Below, piece by piece: positions 33,446 through 64,000 of a stretch of DNA of 64,000 bases. A model generated the notes under the pieces. It was not told the DNA's origin. It made no database searches and saw only the letters and a list, made by a program, of their open reading frames with translations. Source of the DNA: Leptobrachium leishanense (Eukaryota; Chordata; Amphibia; Anura; Megophryidae). Position 1 is the stretch's first letter. Every line of letters starts with the position of its first letter. The stretch covers positions 16,132,952-16,196,951 of the forward strand of contig CM019065.1 in assembly GCA_009667805.1 (NCBI GenBank), read 5' to 3'. Made by a program: the position numbers and the translations under genes.

Positions 33446-33966
33446 CACTATTTCATTCAGAATATTTATTTTCCGGTTTTCCTCCTCTAAAAACTAGGTG
33501 CGTCTTATGGTCAGGTGCGTCTTATGGAGCGAAAAATACGGTACTTCAGTCTGTGTGCATTGAATTTATTTAATACACAAGTTTCACAATTTGAGTTGGA
33601 TTAATAAAATAAATAAACTTTTCCGCGACATTCAAATTTATTGAGATGCACCTGTATGTTTGGTCTCTCCCATTGTACAGCGCTACAGAATTTGTTGGCG
33701 CTTTATAAATACTTGTAACTGTAATTAATCGAAATATATATTTTTTTATACTAATGACATGGAGATTGATTTTTTTTAAAAAAATATTATTAAAACTTTA
33801 AGTTTAGAGTACCCCTCCCCTCCCATAGCATAAAGGTAAAAAACGATATATATGCAGTGTTATCTTCATTTTAGATGTCAAAAGGGGTTTGCGGCTCCCA
33901 GTGTTTTCTTTTTTGCGGGAAATGGGTCCAAATGGCTCTTTGAGTGTTTAAGGTTGCAGACCCCTG

Positions 33967-34386
33967 GTTTAGTGCATCAGTCTTGGTCAGTTCTGCTGAA
34001 AAGTCTTTCATATTAGAGTCCTGCAAGAAGTCTGTGTATTTTTCTGACAGCCTCTGGTAACGTTGATATGCAGCAGACAGACGATCTATAGAGTCTCTTA
34101 ATTCAGCTGGGTGATTGTTAAAGTGTGGTAAAACTGACCTGCATTGTGACGTTCTGTCCCACAGGTCAGACAGATTGCTGGAGAGCTCATCTCTAGTGCA
34201 TTCATAGTTTTCTCTGAGTTTCTGTGTCGGTTTTATTGTGCGTTTGGGTTTTACACTTGGTTCGGTATACTCTGCAGAATCTGTTCCGTGCACGTCTGCG
34301 GGTTCAGGGACATGATGAATCTGCGTCGATTCAGCCATAATAGAGTGCACAGAACCTTGTCTGGACATTTTAATACGTTTTTGCAA
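33967..34386 (-). pseudogene. BEL/Pao gag, N-terminal part
   Basis: From ATG 34386 or 34368 (MSRQGSVHSIMAES) the frame encodes an acidic start, then a helical segment (LSSNLSDLWDRTSQCRSVLP, RDSIDRLSAAYQRYQRLSEK) running into the hAT element at 33966. The continuation beyond the hAT element is at 28093, so insertion of the hAT element split one gag frame. In a working element this is the N-terminal part of the structural polyprotein. Confidence 0.75.
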
Positions 34387-35104
34387 AAATAGTACTGTCT
34401 CTTTTAGAAGATGAACGGCAGCTTAGACAGGCAGGTAACACAGTTAAATGCAGAGAAACCGTTTTCAATATTCAGTGAGATGCAGTAAGCTTGTGTGACC
34501 ATGTGCTTCCCAAGATTGCCGATGGCACTGAGCTTGATTGCAGATTAAACACACACACATGTGCTTCCATAAAATGTCCGATGGCACTGAGCTTGATTGC
34601 AGATTAAGCACACACATATATAGTAGCAGGCTGTAGGATTCTACACATCTTTTGACTATTCTGACTCCGATCGTTGTATAGCGATTTATCCCTTGCAGAG
34701 ACCTCTATGCCTGGCCTGTATAAGTAGATGCAATCACCGAGGACAATCCTTATCAGATAGATGAACTCACCAAAACACTGTTTCTTTCCACGACTTGCTT
34801 TATTCCGTACATCAGGTTACAGCAGATCACAGGATACAGCAGATGATGGAATGATAGGTTTTATGCGGTCAAAAGATGATACTGTCCTTAGCTTGCAGAT
34901 GAATAGACATGTGTTGCTAGATAACTACACCATGCTACAGCTCTTACTCAGAAAGAAGGGTGGAACTTCACACACACAGGAAGTGCATCATCATAAAGCG
35001 AGGGATAAAGAGAAAGCATGTACAATACAGCAGTGGCGTAGCGTGGGTTGTCAGCGCCCGGGGCCAGCCAAGAATTGTGCGCCCCCACCTGTGGACACGT
35101 TATC

Positions 35105-36145
35105 GATATTGCCCCAGCTCTCACATGGATTTGCCCCAGCTCATGGATTTGCCCCAGCTCATGGATTTGCCCCAGCTCACACATGGATTTGCCCCAGCTC
35201 ACACATGGATTTGCCCCCAGCTCACACATGGATTTGCCCCAGCTCACACATGGATTTGCCCCAGCTCACACATGGATTTGCCCAAGCTCATGGATTTGCC
35301 CCCAGGTCATGGATTTGCCCCAGCTCATGGATTTGCCCCAGCTCATGGATTTGCCCCCAGCTCATGGATTTGCCCAGCTCATGGATTTGCCCCCAGCTCA
35401 TGGATTTGCCCAGCTCATGGATTTGCCCCCAGGTCATGGATTTGCCCAGCTCATGGATTTGCCCCCAGGTCATGGATTTGCCCCCAGCTCATGGATTTGC
35501 CCAGCTCATGGATTTGCCCCCAGCTCATGGATTTGCCCCAGCTCATGGATTTGCCCCAGCTCACACATGGATTTGCCCCAGCTCACACATGGATTTGTCC
35601 CAGCTCATGGATTTGCCCCAGTTCACACATGGATTTGCCCCAGCTCACACATGGATTTGCCCCAGCTCATGGATTTGCCCCAGCTCACACATGGATTTGC
35701 CCCAGCACACGGATTTGCCCCAGCTCACACATGGATTTGCCCCAGCACACGGATTTGCCCCAGCTCACACATGGATTTGCCCCAGCACACGGATTTGCCC
35801 CAGCACCTCATGGATTTGCCCCAGCACCTCATGGATTTGCCCCAGCACATGGATTTGCCCAGCTCATGGATTTGCCCCCAGCTCATGGATTTGCCCCCAG
35901 CTCATGGATTTGCCCCCAGGTCATGGATTTGCCCCCAGGTCATGGATTTGCCCAGCTCATGGATTTGCCCCCAGCTCATGGATTTGCTCCCAGCTCATGG
36001 ATTTGCCCCCAGCTCATGGATTTGCCCCCAGGTCATGGATTTGCCCAGCTCATGGATTTGCCCCCAGCTCATGGATTTGCCCAGCTTACACATGGATTTG
36101 CCCAGCTTACACATGGATTTGCCCAGCTCTCACCTGGATATTGCT
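35105..36145 (+). repeat. Minisatellite C, 18-22 bp unit
   Basis: Units CAGCTCACACATGGATTTGCCC and the shorter CAGCTCATGGATTTGCCCC(C), about 52 copies mixed in blocks. Variants (caggtcatgg, cagcacacgg, cagcacctcatgg) repeat in local groups, which indicates block amplification. The long Met/Asp/Leu/Pro-rich frames are repeat artefacts. Confidence 0.92.
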
Positions 36146-36151
36146 CCAGCT

Positions 36152-36424
36152 CCGGCAGGGGTTGAGGGGACCCAGATGCCGGGCAGCGCGGGAGTGCCTG
36201 CCCGGTCCTGAAGAGTCCATCCTGTTGAAGGTGATGCGGCTGCGTGGCGTGCGCAGGTCACGCGGTCCGGCCAGTCAGGTGGTACAGAGACTCAGTACCA
36301 CCTGATTAGCCGGACCACGTGACCTGCGCCTGCACGCAGCCGCTTCCCTTTAACAGGACGGACTCTTCAGGACCGGGCAGGCACTCCGGCGCTGCCCGGC
36401 ATCTGGGTCCCCTCAACCCCCGGG
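36152..36424. repeat. Palindrome C, arms of about 130 bp
   Basis: Left arm ccggcaggggttgaggggac ... caggtggtac, right arm gtaccacctgatt ... gtcccctcaacccccgg, with a short spacer agagactca around 36290. It contains ggaccacgtgacctgcgc and a diverged mirror. Arms differ at a few percent of positions. Confidence 0.9.
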
Positions 36425-36679
36425 CCAGTTTTAGGGGCGCAAATGCGCACTAACAAAACTGCGCCCGGGGCCACGGCCCCCCCAGCCCCCCCACGCTACG
36501 CCACTGCAATACAGAAAGACCACTAGGTGGCAGCATAAGGACTATCTATACAGTGTAAATCCCCATCTAAATGAATAACTGTAACAGCACACCACGCGTT
36601 ACTGTATGACAGAGCTCCACAGCAATATAATGCACAGTAATGTGCAGCGTGTGATCTCTCATGAGTTGCTCTGTCACTA

Positions 36680-37300
36680 TAGGGGTTATGCACAGAACGG
36701 TGAATTTTCCCGTACCGTGCAATTTCGTGTTCATTCTGCTATTCAAAAAGCTGGTGATTTGCCAAATTTTGGCGAACTGCCTGCAAATACGGTGCCTGTT
36801 CGGCAGCAGTGAAATCCCCCATAGGGAAGCAATGGTTAATCTATTCAGAGACACCGAACAGCAGAGAAATGTCAGTGAAATGCTGTGCAGTTCGGTGGTT
36901 TCATTCGGCAGGTTTATTCAGGCGATTCCATAGGCTTCAATGTAAAAAATATTCCCGTTTTTATTCAATATCTAATAAACTGTTTATTATTTTAATCTGC
37001 AGCAAAAAGTCTCTTTAATTTTTTAGGCATTTTTTGGAAAAAAATTTGTTCTGATTATTTTTATTTTTTTTAACCTGGTGTTTTTTTTTTCATTCTGTAA
37101 CAGACCTTTTTATTATTATCCATAGATCCTTCTATATTATTATTTCCAGGCTCTTTCATAAACTATTTTTTTACAAACGCCTTTTAAAAGTTGCGGGGGG
37201 TGGGGGGTATGTTTTTTTGTTTGGTTTTTTTCTTCCCCTCTTATTTATTCAACGGGTTATCAGATCGATTCGGTGGTTTGAGGATGCGATCGGTGCATCA
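36680..37300. mobile_element. Dispersed MITE family 'ttattca', copy 2
   Basis: Same word order as 14978-15500: gctattca..aa, gccagtg/cagcagtgaaatccccc, gaagcaatggttaat, attcagagacaccgaacagc, then AT-rich sequence with aacagacctttttattatta. Left end ggggttatgcacag. Confidence 0.5.
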
Positions 37301-37574
37301 GCCTCACAGACCGCCATGCAGGACTCTATACCCTGGGAGCAGGGACCAAGCGGAGCTGGAATCAGGGCTGATCTCCGGTAAAAGCTTCCCGTCCTGTGTT
37401 TCTATGCAGGGCAGCCACGAGGAGTGACAGCCCACGACATGTTAAGGGACCCAGCTGCTACAAGGGGCCCTGGACCATGCAAAAACCCTGCACAACTTGT
37501 CTAAGTGCCACAGATGTAGGCGTCTCTTCATGCCACCCAGGACTGGCCCACCAAGATACCATCAAATTTCCCGG

Positions 37575-38150
37575 TGGGCCGTAGCATCTGGGGTGGTCGA
37601 CCAGTGGATCAGTAAGGGGACCCAACCGGTGAATCAGTAAGGGGGCCCGACCAGTGAATCAGTAAGGGGGCCCGACCAGTGAATTAGTAAGGGGGCCCGA
37701 CCGGTGGATCAGTAAGGGGGATCGACCAGTGAATCAATAAGGGGGCCCGACCGGTGGATCAGTAAGGGGGATCGACCAGTGGATCAGTAAGGGGGATCGA
37801 CCAGTGGATCAATAAGGGGGATCGACCAGTGGATCAGTAAGGGGGATCGACCAGTGGATCAATAAGGGGGATCGACCAGTGGATCAGTAAGGGGGCCCAA
37901 CCGGTGAATCAGTAAGGGGGGCCCGACCAGTGGATCAGTAAGGGGGATCGACCAGTGGATCAGTAAGGGGGATCAACCAGTGGATCAGTAAGGGGGATCG
38001 ACCAGTGGATCAGTAAGGAGGCCCAACCGGAGAATTAGTAAGGGGGCCCAATCGGTGAATCAGTAAGGGGGCCCGATCGTTGAATCAGTATGGGGACCCA
38101 ATCGGTGAATCAGTAAGGAGGCCCGACCAGTGTATCAGTAAGGGGCTCCA
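37575..38150. repeat. Minisatellite, 25-bp unit, about 22 copies
   Basis: The unit contains ccagtggatcagtaaggggg followed by atcga or cccga. Two variant types (gatcgacca and cccgacc) alternate. It ends only about 230 bp upstream of exon 1 of the dehydrogenase gene. The first copy grows out of a dispersed repeat (actggcccaccaagatacca). Confidence 0.9.
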
Positions 38151-38380
38151 TGATTTCCGATAGCAGCACTGTATCTATGGATGGTAAACAGATTGTAATC
38201 GGCACGTTTTCATGTAACACACAGCCCGGAGCGGCCCAGGATTCTGTACAAAGGTTACTTCCCTCGACTTGAGATCGAGGTTCTCGAGTAAATTGTCACG
38301 CTCAGCAGGTTGGCCGTGCGGTCCCTGTGCTGAGAAGAGGGAGGGACGTTGACTCTGTTTTTTTTCCCGTTCCTTGCAGC

Positions 38381-62051
<23,671 letters not shown>

Positions 62052-63130
62052 GTGAGCGCGCTCTTTAACCGCAGTGCCTTAAAAAAGGATTCAGACCCTT
62101 CAAAATGACCACGTCTCGAAAAAAAAATATTTATATATATTTTTTGTTATATGTGATAATGTCCCATTGGTTCAACGTCCGGAGTTATTTTGGTGCAAAA
62201 AAATTCAAGATGCGCAGATTATAAAAACACGTGTCCCCTTCACTGCGGATCTCCGAGGAAACTGATGGCCATGAAGAAGAGCATTCGACAGCAGAAAGAG
62301 ATCCAGCACGCAGACTCCAAGGGGACAAAACATACCAATGATGTCCCATCCATTACTCGGACCAAACATCCAGCAGCTCTGTCACCGCCCCACCTAAATA
62401 TTGCCCAGAAATGGTCATCCACAGAGAATGGTCCTTGACGCATTGTCTTTTAACCATGAGGATACAAGTATCGGAGGCTCGCTGGTCACGTGACACCGTC
62501 GCTCTTAAAGGGATACTCTTTAAATAATATATTTCCCTTTCTTTGCCCTAAAATAATTGGAGAGATCCTGCTGACAGCCTCGGCCAAATTATTATCTTAT
62601 TTTTATTTCTTAGGTGATTTTGCTCCCCTTTTTTCCCTCGCCGAGCGCTCCTCCTCCTCTTCGATTCAGGGATTCCCGAACCCGGAAGTCCTTGAGGCTT
62701 TCCTGCGCAGTTTGTGCTCCCATGCAACTTGTTTAGCGTAGGAACCGCAAATTGTACAGCGCTACGGGACTCGCACACTTTATGTACGTATGTTCCGTAT
62801 CACCTGCGCAGAGCGATGGATGGTGCACGCGCATGCACAGATCTGATCCATCAGCTGCCTCTCCGAGAACGCTCGCTACAGCGATTGGTCTCAGAGGGTG
62901 ACGCCGGACTCTCTCTTTGTGTGACATCACTAGTGACCGGCAGCTGGGAAACTGAAAAAAATCGCAGATGCTGGGAGGATGGAGGAAACTCCTCCGCTTC
63001 ACCCTGCAATTTCTCCAGATCGAGGGAGCTGGGGTGGAGAAGGGGGGACACTCTACTCATCCTGAACACTTTGTTTTAACGTGGTCAGGCTGTGAGGAGT
63101 GTCCCTTTAATCTACATTGTTACACAATAT
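62052..63130. other. Intron 5, no further exon recognised
   Basis: I looked for a segment like the next part of the family (N-I/V-N then the catalytic Ser) after an acceptor and found none. 62680-63110 reads like a dispersed GC-richer repeat. Confidence 0.35.
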
Positions 63131-63137
63131 CAGTTAG

Positions 63138-63176
63138 AGCCCCTGATGAAGCCACTGAGCGAAACGCGTGTCACAC
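63138..63176 (+). ncRNA. Hammerhead-like core of Penelope type
   Basis: CTGATGA at 63143-63149, a short region agccactgagc, GAAA at 63161-63164, then cgcgtgtc, where C/G and A/T can pair around the GCGT loop and GTC would be the cleavage triplet. This is the order of a minimal type I hammerhead. Stem II would be only two pairs and stem I is poor, so it is probably a decayed copy from a Penelope-like element. A second relic lies at 63372-63402 (aaggcctttgtggccgaaac gtc). Confidence 0.4.
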
Positions 63177-63179
63177 GGG

Positions 63180-64000
63180 GAAGGCTGAAGTAAATGGCAA
63201 CTGTCTCAAGAGCTCCGCACCAAACTGGTCGATCCGGGAGGGTGGCCGGATGGAAGCTCTGACTCTAAGCCAACCAATGGCACAGGAAGGACAGTGTGGC
63301 GTCTGGTAAAAAGGTACTCTGCTGCGGTACAGGAACTGGTTTTGTGGTCAGATAAGAATATAACAATAATAATGATTAAGGCCTTTGTGGCCGAAACGTC
63401 ACTGATTCTGTGGGCTAGTTGATTCTCCCACAAATAAATACACACTTTGGCAGCTGGAGTCCTGCTTTATTTCTTTTTTTCAAGAATATAACAAGTCACC
63501 CCAGTTCATACTTTTATGTGTGGCACATATTTTTCTTCCCGATATCTACTCGACAATAATGTTGGCTTAGAGTGCACAATGATATAACGAGTTATTCAAT
63601 AACCAATGTTATGGCTCCGAGGTTCCAAACAACGGTAAACCTCGCTGTTCTCGCAATTCCGCGAGGAAAATCCAACACCGACAGGTGAAGTGCATACAAA
63701 CAGCATCTAGGTGCAGGGTGTTTAATGTCGTCTATGCTTCGCATGAATACTGTGAGTTATTGTCTATGTTTATCTGTTACTATCTGCTAATAGGATTACT
63801 GTGTGGGTCACTGTATCCCTTTCCAACTCCCTCTATCTAGAATGTGTTTACATTTTTTAAAGGTTAGAGTGGTCTTCGTTTATCTGTCTATGTCAAACAA
63901 TCCACCTTAATCTAAAACTGTATAATCTGAATCCCCTGGATATCCTCACTATCTATCATTGATCTGCTTTGTTGGAATGTTGGTCTATGCGTCTTGGTGA
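63180..64000. other. Intron 5 continued, no gene recognised
   Basis: Contains the second hammerhead-like relic (63372-63402) and cacaaataaatacacacttt just after it, typical of a Penelope-like 3' region. Nothing coding is supported to the window end. Confidence 0.35.

Larger units (their letters stand above)
32267..33541 (-). mobile_element. Element B: TA-flanked repeat with minisatellite and palindrome
   Basis: Perfect ends of 27 bp starting CCGTATTTTTCGCTCCATAA, flanked by TA (32265-32266 and 33542-33543), inserted in the right inverted repeat of the Tc1 element. No transposase. On the minus strand the order is end, minisatellite B, palindrome B, end, the same as in elements C and D. This end sequence belongs to a widespread vertebrate MITE type whose autonomous partner I cannot name with certainty (TA target suggests Tc1/mariner). 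Confidence 0.85.
28642..33654 (-). mobile_element. Tc1-type element with long inverted repeats, twice interrupted
   Basis: Ends CAGGTGCATCTCAATAAATT (28642) and its reverse complement (to 33654) are flanked by TA. Similarity between the ends extends about 200 bp inwards (tcaaattgtgaagttt, ttcaatgcacacaga, aaagtcttt), the long-IR type. Joining 28642-28897, 31080-32266 and 33542-33654 gives about 1.55 kb, normal for Tc1. The two interruptions are the L2/minisatellite A block and element B. Confidence 0.85.
28094..33966. mobile_element. hAT element inserted in BEL/Pao gag, with nested elements
   Basis: The left end CAGTGGTCAGCAACCCGCGG and the right end (reversed CAGGGGTCTGCAACCTTAAA) are imperfect inverted repeats. 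The flanks are the exact 8-bp duplication gtttagtg (28086-28093 and 33967-33974) inside the gag frame. The own sequence is about 28094-28641 and 33655-33966. It has a short tandem block (28336-28530, words gggttattatatatgggg, acctgggtgagtat) and no transposase frame. All the rest is the Tc1 element 28642-33654 and its insertions. Confidence 0.88.
35031..36506 (+). mobile_element. Element C: hAT-type element with minisatellite and palindrome
   Basis: Perfect inverted ends CAGTGGCGTAGCGTGGG / CCCACGCTACGCCACTG are flanked by the exact 8-bp duplication caatacag (35023-35030 and 36507-36514). Inside both ends is short unique sequence (gcgcccggggcca and ggccccgggcgca, also inverted), then minisatellite C and palindrome C. 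No transposase frame. The end and target type are those of hAT elements. Confidence 0.92.
22495..36591 (-). mobile_element. BEL/Pao LTR retrotransposon with nested insertions
   Basis: Two homologous LTRs (22495-22944 and 34657-36591) bound minus-strand gag, protease and pol remnants. The flanks carry the 5-bp duplication ccacg (22490-22494 and 36592-36596), as usual for BEL/Pao. Removing the hAT element (28094-33966), the hAT-type element C (35031-36506) and the TTAA element (25207-26371) leaves about 5.6 kb, compatible with a shortened BEL/Pao element. The gene order gag (DUF1759-like), zinc knuckles, aspartic protease (DUF1758-like), RT start and DUF5641-like end is diagnostic. Frameshifts and large pol deletions make it non-autonomous. 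Confidence 0.9.
34657..36591 (-). repeat. BEL/Pao 5' LTR, interrupted by element C
   Basis: Matches the left LTR over its full length as 34657-35030 plus 36507-36591. The insertion of element C duplicated caatacag. It lies upstream of gag and would be the promoter LTR. Confidence 0.88.

Noticed and set aside
34761..36305. Plus-strand frame of 514 codons
   Set aside because: Starts in the BEL LTR and continues through minisatellite C; no biological start or domain.
63143..63172. Functional hammerhead ribozyme
   Set aside because: Core words are present but stem I does not pair well and stem II is two pairs; kept only as a relic.

Overview
The window looks like nuclear DNA of a vertebrate, most likely a frog. 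It has split genes with GT-AG introns, several Tc1/mariner elements, PIF/Harbinger and hAT elements with their normal target-site duplications, a BEL/Pao retrotransposon, L2/CR1-type LINE ends and very long minisatellites. The species call is inference: several repeats, such as the 'tatagcgcc...gcgctttaca' repeat and the Penelope-type 'gatgaagcc...gaaacgcgt' tail, are ones I associate with anuran genomes. There are no bacterial genes, CRISPR arrays, rRNA or tRNA genes.

The only clear host gene lies on the plus strand in the right half. Five exons (38381-38589, 56118-56164, 56598-56673, 59410-59520, 61984-62051) join in phase. They encode a hydrophobic N-terminal anchor and the Rossmann-fold half of a short-chain dehydrogenase of the HSD17B3/HSD17B12/HSDL1 group, and the gene runs off the right edge. 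Its 17.5-kb first intron is mostly minisatellite (units of about 61, 30, 34 and 39 bp) and holds a Tc1 element. Exon 1 appears to carry two single-base frame breaks.

Left part (1-22 kb): a minus-strand Myb/SANT-type DNA-binding gene (1431-4561) of probable Harbinger origin, with an inverted partial copy at 1029-1390; TTAA-class elements; a decayed minus-strand retroelement ORF (about 4.9-6.1 kb); hAT elements with exact 8-bp duplications (8901-9042, 9103-11377); a gypsy-like LTR fragment containing a 38-bp minisatellite (12.7-14.7 kb); a complete Tc1 element with an intact 371-codon transposase frame (18666-19914); and a 55-bp minisatellite (21.1-22.4 kb).

Middle (22.5-36.6 kb): one BEL/Pao element (minus strand, LTRs 22495-22944 and 34657-36591, 5-bp duplication ccacg) inserted into the 55-bp minisatellite, which resumes beyond it. 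It then received a hAT element (28094-33966), which holds a Tc1 element (28642-33654), which holds an L2 3' end with a Harbinger MITE and minisatellite A, plus a TA-flanked element B. The right LTR holds hAT-type element C.

The most unusual signal is a shared module. A tandem repeat with core CAGCTCACACATGGATTTGCCCC, followed on the same side by a long GC-rich palindrome, occurs at four places (A about 30.0-31.07 kb, B 32267-33541, C 35031-36506, D 56894-58325). Elements B, C and D have three different terminal inverted repeats and their own target duplications, so related minisatellites seem to have been carried by unrelated DNA transposons, or captured by them.
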